Shown: one piece after another, positions 12,401 to 22,560 of the stretch
How positions within the stretch are numbered: position 1 is the first letter of the stretch
Layout: each line of letters starts with the position of its first letter
Assembly (NCBI RefSeq): GCF_032854445.1
Contig: NC_088295.1
Coordinates: 68,555,249-68,619,248 of the forward strand
Direction of reading: 5' to 3'
From: Liolophura sinensis
Lineage: Eukaryota > Mollusca > Polyplacophora > Chitonida > Chitonidae
Length of the DNA: 64,000 bases
Notes under the pieces: model-generated
Seen by the model: only the letters and a program-made list of their open reading frames with translations
What the model was told of the DNA's origin: nothing
Database searches by the model: none
Position numbers and translations under genes: made by a program

Positions 12401-15400
12401 TAGCAGATTAAGAGCCTTGAATCAACTTTTCACTTAATATGGAGCTCTACTTTCTTGGTCATATGCTTTAATATTAACAGCAAAATAATGTTTTGTACTG
12501 ATCTTAAAAGTTTTACCTGGTTTTAAAGTCTATAACACTGGAAAATAATATGTAAAAAGCAGACAAAAAATTGGAACACCATTTTGCAATGAATCTGACT
12601 AAATGTGTATAAATGGGTACATTAAAAGGTATCACATATACACTGACACGTTCTACCCTACAGATCCCAACAGTACAGGTGCTGCCTATGTCTATAGAAA
12701 GTGCTAGGTATTACCTCTCCTGGCCAGGTACATCCAGCAGTCTGCCCCTCAAAGCCTGGAAGGATTTGTCCATGGCTGTTTTTAACAGTTTCTTCTCCTG
12801 GTTCGGATCAACAGCAAACTGCAGGAATTTCTTCACCTTCTTAATGTATATCCTACAAAAAGGGAATATTTCAGCACACAGAACAACTATAGATTTAACA
12901 TTCAGCTAAGCTGAGGTTTCAAAGCAGCCAATCAGCTGCTCTGTATTTCTATTTAAGTACCTCATAACGCCTTTGTATAATACAATGTTTGCGTGTGATC
13001 TGAGTCAATAAAAATATGAGCCCTCAAAATATCTGGAAAAAAAACAACAAATAACCCTACCAGATCTGGCAAGCATCCGACAAAAATGAGAATTTCTGGA
13101 TAGTAATACAATTCACAAATATAATCTGAAATCAGATAATTATCTGAAAAATCACATCCCTGTTTGCATACAGCTTTATTTCATTTACCAGTATATCGTT
13201 AACTCTATTTTGCCTATTTACATGCTGCTTGTGTTATTATTTTCTCCAAGCATTATTCTCAGAGGTCTGAAGACCAGGATTAACCAGTTCCCTCAACTTA
13301 TTTTTAAGCCATAGGTCATGAACATGAGCTGGTCAAAACTGTCTTTCTTTTGAGTGAAAACTGCGTTACAGTTTTCTGACAAGTTTGAAGGAATCAGGTG
13401 TTTTATTTCATCACTTCCATCAGGCATGTAGTTATGCTTTATAAATAGCAAGATTATGAGAGTGTATGAGAAAGACACAAGGAGAATCACAATATGTCCT
13501 GTCAAGGTATCCTGTTTTATCTGCTACCTGACCTTACCTTGCAGGGCAGGTTTTTTTGAAGCCAGTTGTGCCAGCAGAAGGATTCTCATACTGAGTGTTG
13601 TACTCCACTGTGTGTGGTGATGTGAACACTAGCTGGCTGGGTTGTTCCCTCTTCTGGGAGAAGCCTTTCCTCCTGGGTCCGTATTGACACTCCATCACCA
13701 CTGCTCGGCTACCTGCAAACAAGTAAACAGCAACAATTACACCCATGATACCAGTTGCAAGCTAAACATGTAACCATCCAGATGTTTTATATGTATTTTT
13801 TTTTTAACCTGATTGGGGTTACACACCTTGCACTAGCATACTAATGCACTATCAATAAGCAAAAGTAATACCATGCTTCCCCATTAATTTATTTGTAAGG
13901 GACTAAACATTTGTAGCCTGTTTCTCACACAAAAATTCATGTATATAAATTTTCAATATGCAAGAACAGGGAAATTATTTTGGAATTATAACTAATTTGC
14001 CCCTCTTATGTTCCTAAAAGGGTAAAACAATGATGAATTACTGATGGGTTTACACATAAGTCACTGACTATGAGCAGGGGCCAGTGTCACAAAAGTTCAA
14101 TCCACTTTGACCTGACCTTTTTTTACTTTTCACTTGCATTTCTACAAGAAAAGTTACGAAAAGCTGATTTATGACATTTTGTGAATATGAGCCCAGAAGG
14201 AAAAGCTTTCCTGGTCCTCAGGACTTTTAACACAACAAAAATTCCCGCCCTGAAATGTCCCTCAGAGAAAAGAAATGAAAACCTGGCAATATCGACGCCT
14301 GTCTGTAGAGCTAAGATTATTCATAACCATTTACCTGTGTTGATGAAAGGAATACCATCAAAGGGAACGTATTGGGACTTCCACATGAGTCGGGTGGACA
14401 TACGTGACTGACTAGGAGATTGCCGCGTACCCCAGAAACTCTGTGTCTGTTGTTTGTGGTATGTTAGCAGTAAGTCCAACTCAACTTCACTATCCACATA
14501 GCCACGGTAATAATCACCAATTTGCTGTCAACAAACAAAGTTCACATGTTCAACTGCTCTCACAAATGTAAATAATGGATTATAATAGATGGATGAATTG
14601 ATGGAAATAGACAATACACTGTCAGCACACCATACCTGCGATGGTTATAACCCTGAAACTGACACCTTAATGGGAAAAGACTGCTTGTTTCATTGGGTTA
14701 TGTTTCCAACATTATTGCTGCCTCATCACAAGGATGTCTCTTGAATGCATACCTACAAATGCCACCTCAGACATCCCATACCTCAGACATCTCATAGCAC
14801 AGACATCTCACCCAATTACTGCCTGCCATACATCAGGCAAACATATACTTCTGACTTACCCCTTATCCATAACATCAAGTGAGACAGTATCAATTTAGCA
14901 ATTCTGAAGTATTGGACCTAGCCTGAGTAAAGGCAGTCAAGTTAAACGTGAAGCATCACCCTTCAGACTATTGATAAATACATAATGTGTCTGACAATGC
15001 ATTAACTTAATTCAATATGCAGCAGTCTGAATATGATTCATGCAATCAAATTAATTTATTAATTTATTTATTTATTTGTGTTTTCAGTATTTTCAGTGTT
15101 TTATGCTGTACTGAAGAATATTTCACTTATACGATGGCGGCCAGCATTACGGTGGGAGGAAACCGGGTAGAGAACAGGGGAAACCCATGGCTATCCACAT
15201 GTGGCTGGCAGACCTTCCGATGTACAGCCGGAGAGGAAGCCAGCATGGGCTGGACTTGAACTCACAGCGACCGCATTTGTGAGAGGCTCCTGGGTCATTA
15301 CGCTGCGCTAGCGCTCCAACCAAATGAGCCACGGAGGCCACATCAAATTAATTAACTACAAACATGAAACTATACCAGCAGAATTACAAAAGTATCCTGG

Positions 15401-18400
15401 AAGGAATATTAACGCTCTCAAAACCTGTCAAAATACAAAACACACATCCCATACTGTTCAAAAAGTTGGATACATTTATATACAGTACAGCTCATGCTAA
15501 AAGTCAATTGTCTACTGTTGGTATCACGCTTTGAGATACTGACTAACGCTCTACTGACACGTGACAGACCCTCTAATGAGCTGTCGGAGAAATGCTGAGG
15601 CACGTAGGATTATCGTCGAGGGTATGAATATAGCCGTCTACTGACTAATCCTGGGTAGTTTGCAAGCGAAGGTGCAGTCCCCGTGTATTCACCTATGTGA
15701 ACATTTAAAATTTACATCAAAATAACACCATGTATTTATATTACTGCAAGGATCGTGTAAACCTCAAATAGAAAGAGCTAAAAATACCATAAACCCAAAA
15801 CATGTATGTTCAGGACAGAATTGGGCATTAGTAGACAGCAGACTCTTCTCCACTGTAGGCTACTTCCACTTGACGGGCAAATAGGCCTGGCCACAGTTAT
15901 CTGTGTTGTTAACCAGTAACCCGAAATTGCTGGTGTATTTTTTTAATTTGACTGGTGCGTTGACGAGGTGTTCAACATTAGCCTACATTACTGATTGTTT
16001 ACAGACCTAATTGCTGACCAAAATGCCACCTGGCAAGTTATACACAAGGAAGAATTTATACAGAAACAGTGAATCCAGCTCAGCAGTTCTGAGACATTTA
16101 TTCATTTCTAGTGTTTAAAAATTTTCAAAACCATACAGTGTGTGTCAGTTAATAAAGTTTAACACTTCGGAGTATCATTTACTTACTCAAATACAACATG
16201 CCTAATTTTCTTCAATCTTGGTCAAGTATCACAGCTGGACACTTAGACTGCATGACTAAGCTCTTCTTCCAGTTCTCTGCATGAAACTTCTGATTATTTT
16301 ATTTAAGCCTACAATAATCCGCTTTTTTGTTGCTGCTAACACCCTTGATATTTTCCACACAAATATAGTACACACCAAAACATTACTCTCCAAACCAAGA
16401 AAAAAACAACAGCTCATAAACATACGTTACTCATACACGCACGATATTAGCTATTCCTACATTCTGCTTCAGCTTTTATACAAGTGCACAAACAAAAATC
16501 AGATTTCATCTGGGTGTTGGTTAAAATAATGTACTGTTATGCATAAATTAACAGAGTGGAATTATTTCCATGAAGGCATTTTGTAGTCAAAGAGAGTCAA
16601 TAAAGAAAATATTTAAGGTAGGCTACAATGTGCCCGGTAAGCCGAAAATTCAGAAAAAGTATATTGGTGCAAATGGGAAATTATTTCTTTTTTTGTGAGA
16701 AAAACTTTTCCTTCATACATGTGCTATGTGGATGCTTCTCCTACATGATTTGGTATAAACTACAAATTCTCCACAAAGTTATATTACATATGAAATCTAA
16801 ACTTAATTTTAGCAGGTGATCCATTATGAATCTGGCATGGACCCACTCGTAAATCATGGCTTTAAAAGAAGATTGCCATGTTGCAATCAAACACTTCAGT
16901 TTCTTGGACGGTGTTAAGTGTTTCAAAGACTCGTTTAAATCATTCTAATGAAGAACTTAATTTTCCGTCATCAACTTTCCACACTCAGTGTGTAGGTATA
17001 AAAATGCTCAGCCTCGCATGTGTGATCAGTCACAGTGGACGGATCACTGGCTCTGTAAATGACTATCTGTCCCGGAGCTCTCCAAAGGCGCTCTACAAGC
17101 TCTCTACAAACTCTCAGAAAGACCTCTAGGATCACTCTAATCTCTTGCCTGGTTTTGACTTTTTAGCCTGAGATGTACTGTACTTGACAAATTATTCACG
17201 TCATACCCATGTATATGTTCACCTCAGCACTTATGGTGGTCAAGCTTAGAGGTGAAACTTAACACTTCGGCTGGTACCCAACAGCCACACTAGTGTAAAA
17301 CTTCACTGAAGTTAGTGGGGGCAGGTTGGGAGACACAACTTACATGTAGTTGATTAAGGGTGGAGAGTCTGAAATGAGAGGACTTCATGCAACTTGGCGA
17401 GCAAAAATTCTGATGCATTACGAAACAAATATTAGGTCAGCTCAGTATGACAAGTTAAGGTACATACACCTTACCTCACAGTTCTTGAGTCTGGCTGCCC
17501 AGGCCGGACATTTCGGGGGTAGAACCTGAGGGACTGAGGGCTGAGGGATGAGGAGAGTGGGCAGGGACTCTGAGGACACCATGCTGGACACTTCATTAGA
17601 ACTTGTCTCCTGGGAGCCCATTTGTGTCACCTCTGTTAGGACATAAAACATTTACTTGTAACCTCATGGTGTTCTAAAAATTATACCAACATTTGGAATA
17701 TAGTCCCCTTTTTAAAAAGCTACTCCAGAGTCAAAACCTCTGCATCTTAAAAGCAGGGTTAAATGACATTTCCTCTCAAGATGCTCTCCCAAACTGTTTA
17801 AAAAAAAAACTGCAGTGTATTTAATCTGCCACTGTAACTTTGGGTGGATAATACAGAAACAAAATTTTTCTGTTCTTTCCCATTTGTCTGGCGTAATGTG
17901 TGCTTTTATCTGAAGATATTCAGGTGAAAGAAACTTCGCTAGCAGAAACAACACAATTTCAAAGAAACACTTCTCCAAACACTAGGAGAAACAGCTTAAA
18001 AATATTGTCTGTTTTCCAGAGATATACAGAACAAAAACCTGTTCAGATAAAATAGTTGAAATGTAATATCGCACTATAACTGACCTTGAGCTTCATATTC
18101 AGTGTCTTGTACAGCCACTATAGTGGCTATCTCTGGACTTGTTCCCGGTACTATCTGCCACACACGGTTAGTGTTGTCCCCTGTAGCAGACGTTATGAAG
18201 TCAGGGTTGGCTACTGCGATAATCTGTATCCCGTCTGGTTGAGCAATCAGCTGATGTCCCGACACAGTCACAGAGTGAGATAACAGACCTTGAAGGGTTG
18301 TGTTATCTGTAGTTCCTACAGATGAGGAAGCAGAACCAAGAAATCCAAATGTGTCCTATACAAGACACACTCACCTTTATCTTTACTGCCCACATTTATA

Positions 18401-19359
18401 GACCTTTTTACATTCACAATGATGCATGTACAAAGAATGTGACATGAATGGAAGACCTATTCAAAGTATCATTTATTTCTCAATTCTGTCTACAAATGGT
18501 TTCCATCAAATTACCTCAGTTATTAAGCACCTTCTAAATAATTTCTTTCAATTTTAAAAGTTTTCAAGTCTCATTCTTGTCAACAGTTTTTAAGTCTGTC
18601 ATAACAGTTTTTATTACCTAATCAAGTTACTGTTTTAAGGCTCGTCTCAAATAGTTCTGAACCCCATATCAATACTTTTTAAGCTTCATCTCAACAGGTT
18701 TTTAAGTTCCATCATGGGTTTTTAAGGCTCATCTCATCTGGCTTCAGTCAAATATCAATGGTTTTTAAGCCTTATATAAACAGTTTTTCTATACTCCAGT
18801 CTGAGAAGCTTGTACACAATAGCTGTATAATGAACGGAATAGTATTCTACATTTCTCACAAAGAATCAAATAAAACACCTCAAGAAAAAAACCAAGATAA
18901 ACAGGTGACAAAAGAGCATCTCCAAAATAAACATTACCACTATTATTATTTTATGTTGGGAGTAAATGGCTTATGCAGTGGACATGTGGGGAAATTTTGG
19001 GTCTACAGTACTCACAATGGAAAAGAAGTATTATGCTTATGCTAAGACATTAAAGTCAAATTCCATTGTCACATATAAATGTCCAGTATCTGAACACAGT
19101 GGTTCATAAGGGGAGACAATCTGAATAAACACTATCTTTTCAGCACACTTAATAACCTACGTAAACCTCCTGGTGCTGTTGAGGAGATGAGGCCCTCAGG
19201 GACAGACAGAGACATTTCGATGCCGCTGCTCCCCACTGTCAGGTCACTGACCGAGTCCGGAATTTGGACAACCACCTGACTGTTAGTAGCCATGGTACTA
19301 GAAACCTCGTTCTCTGCCAATACCCCAATATCACTGCCAGGCAAGCTGGCCTGTGCCAT
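6203..19359 (-). CDS. CARF: Calcium-responsive transcription factor (CARF/ALS2CR8 family), complete, 11 coding exons
   Basis: Coding exons on the minus strand: 19359-19167, 18315-18085, 17632-17475, 14524-14335, 13712-13538, 12852-12715, 12286-12116, 10792-10639, 10099-9934, 9103-8958 and 6442-6203. All introns are GT-AG and phases match at every junction, giving 1962 nt (653 residues plus stop). The ALS2CR8 domain runs from about residue 182 to 460. It contains [89 protein letters not shown] and the [20 protein letters not shown] segment, all typical of vertebrate CARF (725 residues in human). The N-terminus and the Ser/Thr/Glu-rich C-terminus are low in complexity and probably activation regions. 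Vertebrate CARF is a nuclear DNA-binding activator of a calcium-response element in the BDNF promoter; that role here is by homology. The last intron hosts a Kolobok-like transposon. Confidence 0.93.
7086..7095. promoter_or_regulatory. CRE-like palindrome, left subterminal
   Basis: GTGACGTCAC contains the full cAMP-response element TGACGTCA. It lies 182 bp from the left end of the transposon and about 124 bp before the THAP start codon, so it is a plausible promoter element for that gene. The match extends into GTAAGAA on the inner side, as at the right-hand copy. Confidence 0.55.
7219..7548 (+). CDS. THAP zinc-finger protein, short, transposon-borne
   Basis: A 109-residue reading frame starts [10 protein letters not shown]. 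The THAP signature is complete. The first zinc pair is C5 and C10 and the second pair is in LCSKHF (a C2CH finger). FFAFPKD and the invariant Trp in WLHYCKRDF lie between. FDRDPE comes next, and an AVPxI-type box (AVPDIPL) closes the domain near residue 80. THAP domains bind DNA and are common in P-element, Kolobok and related transposases. The frame ends in a run of Gln codons (CAA repeats) and TAA, so only the DNA-binding domain remains and the catalytic part is missing. Whether it is a functional short DNA-binding protein or a truncated transposase remnant cannot be told from sequence. Confidence 0.82.
   Translation: MPVICAAYGCNSQLVKGGGISFFAFPKDATTRKVWLHYCKRDFDLKYHHKLCSKHFSKCMFDRDPEKLASLGYENAVARLTTVAVPDIPLSIEISSPLSEVPKQQQQQQ
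7546..8545 (-). pseudogene. P2X7 C-terminal-domain-like protein, two exons, truncated
   Basis: Exon 1 is 8545-8337 (69 codons plus two bases). It starts MSDCETD and contains [12 protein letters not shown], the 'PYxFEP'-like lead-in of these proteins, followed by a Ser/Asp-rich stretch. The donor is ACCTG|GTGACT. Exon 2 starts at 7679 after ttattttcag and restores the frame across a split Trp codon. It reads [21 protein letters not shown], then an Asp/Glu-rich link and CITEHKGF. This Cys-rich pattern (WCxCxxC, MPT, ExxCCxE, CITEHxGF) is that of the P2X7 receptor cytoplasmic 'ballast' zinc domain, which also occurs in stand-alone invertebrate proteins. The expected second half of the domain is missing: the frame runs into GTT repeats near 7546 and then antisense to the THAP gene. 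No channel segments are present. It is probably a decayed or truncated transposon gene. Confidence 0.7.
8222..8276 (-). repeat. SINE 3'-end fragment
   Basis: The phrase gccgtactcaagaatatttc followed by ggcggccagcata matches the 3' part of the SINE family. It lies in the intron of the transposon's minus-strand gene and is truncated on both sides. Confidence 0.7.
8626..8635. promoter_or_regulatory. CRE-like palindrome, right subterminal
   Basis: GTGACGTCAC lies 183 bp from the right end of the transposon and about 80 bp upstream of the minus-strand gene's start codon. An E-box-like CACGTG follows at about 8643. It mirrors the site at 7086 almost exactly. Confidence 0.55.
8823..8872 (-). repeat. 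Very degenerate SINE 3'-end fragment
   Basis: A weak match to the SINE 3' end (attggtctttaagcc, aatatttcactta) abuts the right TTAA of the Kolobok-like element. Confidence 0.4.
8958..9103 (-). CDS. CARF: CARF coding exon 10
   Basis: Acceptor gttttatgttttag, donor AAG|GTAGGA. Residues 526-574, including [20 protein letters not shown], follow the conserved core and resemble a linker of the C-terminal half. Frame phases fit both neighbours. Confidence 0.75.
9934..10099 (-). CDS. CARF: CARF coding exon 9
   Basis: Acceptor tgtgtattgccag, donor GGAAG|GTGGGT. Encodes residues 471-525, acidic and Thr-rich ([27 protein letters not shown]). The TVTVTL phrase resembles the MTVTF segment of the vertebrate protein. 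Confidence 0.78.
10639..10792 (-). CDS. CARF: CARF coding exon 8
   Basis: Acceptor taatttattgcag, donor CTACG|GTAGAG (phase 0, chosen because it joins exon 9 in frame). Encodes residues 419-470 with [20 protein letters not shown], one of the most conserved CARF stretches. The donor is not strong; without splicing the frame would end at TAA about 80 nt on. Confidence 0.85.
10793..12115 (-). other. CARF intron 7
   Basis: 1.3 kb, no coding sequence. Around 11,025-11,100 the phrase cagtaaatgcctttttattcgcg looks like the end of a dispersed element, but no partner terminus was found. Confidence 0.5.
12116..12286 (-). CDS. CARF: CARF coding exon 7
   Basis: Acceptor gatttcccttag, donor GTGAG|GTTAGT. 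Residues 362-419 include [14 protein letters not shown] and [27 protein letters not shown], matching the vertebrate RWYVQLPT and LHPQVAHKIQELV blocks. Confidence 0.9.
12715..12852 (-). CDS. CARF: CARF coding exon 6
   Basis: Acceptor ttccctttttgtag, donor GAGAG|GTAATA. Residues 316-362 begin [10 protein letters not shown], a conserved basic segment, and continue as a Lys-rich probable helix. Confidence 0.88.
13538..13712 (-). CDS. CARF: CARF coding exon 5
   Basis: Acceptor cttgtttgcag, donor GCAAG|GTAAGG. Residues 258-316 carry [18 protein letters not shown] and, at the end, TCPAR split across the intron. This is the core of the family signature. Confidence 0.93.
14335..14524 (-). CDS. CARF: CARF coding exon 4
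   Basis: Acceptor gtttgttgacag, donor CACAG|GTAAAT. Residues 195-258: [50 protein letters not shown]. Very close to vertebrate CARF. Confidence 0.93.
14525..17474 (-). other. CARF intron 3
   Basis: 2.95 kb. Apart from the SINE at 15057-15341 no recognisable feature is seen; the rest is AT-rich and non-coding. Confidence 0.6.
15057..15341 (-). repeat. Full-length tRNA-derived SINE in CARF intron 3
   Basis: Same family and minus orientation as 4753-5027, with a (TAAA)n tail at the low-coordinate end and the tRNA-like head at the high end. The 12-bp repeat ATCAAATTAATT flanks it at 15045-15056 and 15342-15353, a clear target-site duplication. Confidence 0.92.
17475..17632 (-). CDS. CARF: CARF coding exon 3
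   Basis: Acceptor atgtcctaacag, donor TGTGAG|GTAAGG. Residues 142-194. The first part is Ser/Pro-rich ([24 protein letters not shown]). The last 13 residues, [13 protein letters not shown], open the conserved domain. Confidence 0.9.
18085..18315 (-). CDS. CARF: CARF coding exon 2
   Basis: Acceptor cctcatctgtag, donor CTCAAG|GTCAGT. Encodes residues 65-142, with [17 protein letters not shown] and [17 protein letters not shown]. The alternating hydrophobic and Gln pattern resembles the N-terminal activation region of CARF. Confidence 0.85.
18548..18790. repeat. Degenerate minisatellite in CARF intron 1
   Basis: Roughly nine irregular copies, 20-40 bp apart, of a phrase close to 'cagtttttaagtctcatct'. 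They are too diverged to set a firm period. Confidence 0.55.
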
Positions 19360-19382
19360 GTTTCACATGAACAGTCGCCAAT
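19167..19382 (-). CDS. CARF: CARF coding exon 1 with 5' UTR
   Basis: Acceptor gtcttatttgcag at 19383-19395, then 23 nt of 5' UTR and ATG at 19359-19357. Residues 1-64 begin [18 protein letters not shown] and are Ser/Val-rich. Two donors fit phase 1: AGGAG|GTTTAC (end 19167, used here) and TTTAC|GTAGGT (end 19161), differing by two residues. An upstream non-coding exon must exist but was not located. Confidence 0.82.
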
Positions 19383-19708
19383 CTGCAAATAAGACATCAG
19401 AGTAATGAAACTGCAATGAAAAGTCTCACCATGGATGACCGTGACAGTTTTCCATTTCTGGGACATATTCATATATTTTGTTGAGCGGCACTTCTTGTTA
19501 TTTATTTATATATTTATTATTCCAATCGAATAGTGTTTCATGCCATATTGAAAAATCGTAGATTTCTGTTGGGTTTTGTGAATTCATGCAGAATTTGGAG
19601 CATTCATTCAATGTCAGGTCTGCTGAGATCGTACTCCTGCTCTTTCAACACAAATACATTATGTCGCTGCAAACAGCACTTTCTTCATTCACACAACTGA
19701 ACTGGGTT

Positions 19709-19739
<31 letters not shown>

Positions 19740-20280
19740 ATATGTTCTCCATGTTAATTATTTTGACAGACACATCTGTCAAAGTGAATGTAAGTCATCA
19801 ATGACTTAGCTGATTTGGTCATTTCACAACTCCTGGTATCGTAAATATAATAAGTCATCAGTAGGAACAGTAAAGTCACATCATCAGTTTTGGACTGTCA
19901 ATTCTAAGAAAATGTCTGCCGAAAAGATGTGTCAACGTCAAGAGTAAATGCTGAGTGTTTTTTCATTCTTCTTCTGTTCTCAGCCTAACCTGCAGATGTC
20001 ATCCGTCTGCTTCGTCAGGTGATAAATAGTGAATTATTGGATGCAAAATAATTAGGCCTTTCTGCGAGCACTACATATTTTAAGGTTCACTTCCTCAAGT
20101 GGAGATTCGGCATTTGATAATAAAGGGTTCAATACCTCAAACACTATCGTAACCATGTTATCAAGAGAGAGGGAATGAGACTCAGTCTATCCGTGTGCTA
20201 CTATACTGCGGGAGTTTATAGAATGATGATAAACAGCGAAAACGAGTCACAAACCTCGAAATCGCCAAAACCTCGTCTTC

Positions 20281-20289
20281 AAAATGGCG
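20281..20289. promoter_or_regulatory. YY1-like site, possible CARF promoter region
   Basis: AAAATGGCG matches the YY1 core, often found just downstream of animal transcription starts. It is in the right place for the CARF promoter, but no donor site was firmly identified on the minus strand, so the link is tentative. Confidence 0.25.
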
Positions 20290-21562
20290 TCCAGAAGGAG
20301 GCCCATCCTCCTGTCAGTGAAAGTTTTTGTAAATGGGCTAAACAAAAAAAATCCCTGCAGCATTATAGACGGACTGCTGTTGAGAGAATACCCTGTCCCC
20401 ACATGTTCTCCATGTCTGCGGTGTATATTTTGGAAAAAAGGATGGATTAAGCGAGGAAAAGGGAATCTTCTCAGATAGATCAATCCTTTATTCTATGTTC
20501 ATTTCGTTATATATCTGCATGGCACTGGTAGGTTCCTGTGGATTCCGTCCCCTGCTGCGTCATCGAGAACGTCTTGATCACCACCATATAAATCTGGCTA
20601 ATTATAATAAAAGAAAGTCTCCGTATGTTACCTTTAATGAGGATTTCGAAACACAAATATAAAAAAATGTTATATTTGAACGAACTTTTATTACGGTATT
20701 GAAAAACCACATCCACAGAAGCATATGTCAAGTGGAAGATACATAACTTTTATTTTAGAAAGTTAACAAATCCATGGGGCTTTGGTCAAATTAGACTTAA
20801 ATATAATATATGCATGGAACTCTGCTGTGTAATATACGTTTGGTCACAGTTATAGTGACCTTTGACCTACGCGCAATTTTCACATATTATTCCCACAAAG
20901 TTTCTACATAAAGCAGGTCCTATGAATATACAGAATAGCCTGCAATGATTGTGTTGGAGATTTTAAAGTGCGAGAATAAAAAATGAAGCAAGTGTCAAGG
21001 GAAAGACCTTGAAGACCCCCCAAAAAAGACATCTGATATTGCTTTTACTTATTGTTAACATTTGTTTTCAGTGAATTTGTACTCTACAATGTGGGCGTGA
21101 TTTATGGTCCACGTTTGGGAAGACATGAAAAAATACTAAAATAATAAAATTAAATCACGATAGTTTCACAATGCTTATTATTATGAATAGTCTTTCTGTT
21201 GAAGCTTTCAAAATGTTTCCTCAGTACATGCATAAGCAATTTAAAGCATCTTTCAAAATGAAAAATTTGTAATGATTATATTCTTTAACAAATTTTCTGT
21301 GATGCTATTTGTCTAATATCATATAAATAAATGTAGAACATAAAATTAATTTCGGCTGTTTAATTTGTTCATTTAAGACGTTTTGTATATGACTAAAGTA
21401 TGTATTATAAAATATTTGATATACGTAAAGCAGGAGCTCCACTGCATATATGAGCTGTTGTTGAGACGTATGCATGGTATCTCGTGGTGCTAAAATGTAG
21501 ATTACTTAACAGTATGAATGTAAGTATGACACCTGCAGATCTAGAATAATTTTACTGGACTG

Positions 21563-21644
21563 ATAAGAAATAGTTTTGCATGTAGGTTACAATGTTTGTC
21601 GTGAATCGTTACGTAAATGTCGTGGAATATATCAGCTTTAGTGG

Positions 21645-21714
<70 letters not shown>

Positions 21715-21775
21715 CCACTAAAGCTGATACGATTCACGACAAACATTGTAACCTACATGCAAAACTATTTCTTAT
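21563..21775. repeat. TA-centred long palindrome
   Basis: The right arm (21711-21775, 65 nt) is the reverse complement of the left arm (21563-21648) except for 21 extra nt in the left arm (21610-21630). The arms flank an uninterrupted run of about 62 bp of alternating TA. The sequence can form a hairpin or cruciform with a 65-bp stem. It may be a foldback element or a microsatellite grown inside a palindrome. Confidence 0.88.
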
Positions 21776-22437
21776 GCCCTTCTTTTGTCATGAAAGCCAG
21801 AAATGTTTTCATGGTTTTCATAACACGGTAAAGACAATAGACAAAGTAAGATATTTTAAGCGCATGTCGTGAACTGACAATTAAGTCGCCTGTAATCTCC
21901 AGCTTGAATTACTACCCCCAATCTCCATGTTGTTCGTACATAAAATCATATTGCTTGAACAAGTATAATTTTTCAGCAATCTGCGAGAATTCTCTCAATA
22001 TTCATAAATGAACGAAGTTAAGCAACCTAGTAATGTCACATTGAAGCATGATTATGTCTATAAATAGCATCATATACTAAAATACACTGTGCCCCGTTTT
22101 ATAAGACGTTATAAAACATAAAAAAACTGATGTTTGCAGAGAACCAAATGAAGTCAGTGAAATCTCGTTTATCTGGATTTTTTTAACTGATCGATGTGTA
22201 CAGGGATCCAAGGATTAATGGTTTGGACATCGACTCTTAACTTTTGTTTCCCAAATACAGATTATACCTGTAAAATTGACCTTGTTTTTAGTAGACTCAG
22301 AAAAATGTGTAATTTAACGTAAAAATCAACACAAAACCTAGAGGTCCAACGCTAGATATGAATGCTGTTGATGTGATAGACTAATTACATACTCCACTAT
22401 ATTGGAAAATAGGGAACGGCAGAGGTTATAACTGTGA

Positions 22438-22560
22438 GGCCCGGAAGTCCGAACGCGTTGGGAGTTCAGCAATGTGGGATGGCCCATGTCACGCCACGGA
22501 TCGGCCGATTTGTTTTTGTTGACGACTGAGTTGAACCACGTTGACTTTCGCCTCTCTCGG
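22438..22560 (+). promoter_or_regulatory. ACACA: Acetyl-CoA carboxylase promoter and non-coding exon 1
   Basis: A GC-rich patch has an ETS site CCGGAAGT at 22441-22448 and ends in a strong donor, CTCTCGG|GTAAGTATG, with exon 1 ending at 22560. ETS sites at TATA-less starts are typical of housekeeping genes. GTCACGCCAC at 22488-22497 resembles the sterol regulatory element. No long coding frame is present, so the exon is 5' UTR. The exact start is unknown; no TATA box is evident. Confidence 0.6.

Larger units (their letters stand above)
19396..22437. other. Region between divergent CARF and acetyl-CoA carboxylase genes
   Basis: It should contain the first exon and promoter of CARF (leftward). 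A YY1-like AAAATGGCG lies at 20281-20289 in a GC-richer patch and is a weak candidate for that promoter. A short (CA)n(TA)n tract is at 19713-19744 and a TA-centred palindrome at 21563-21775. The rest holds nothing recognised. Confidence 0.5.
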
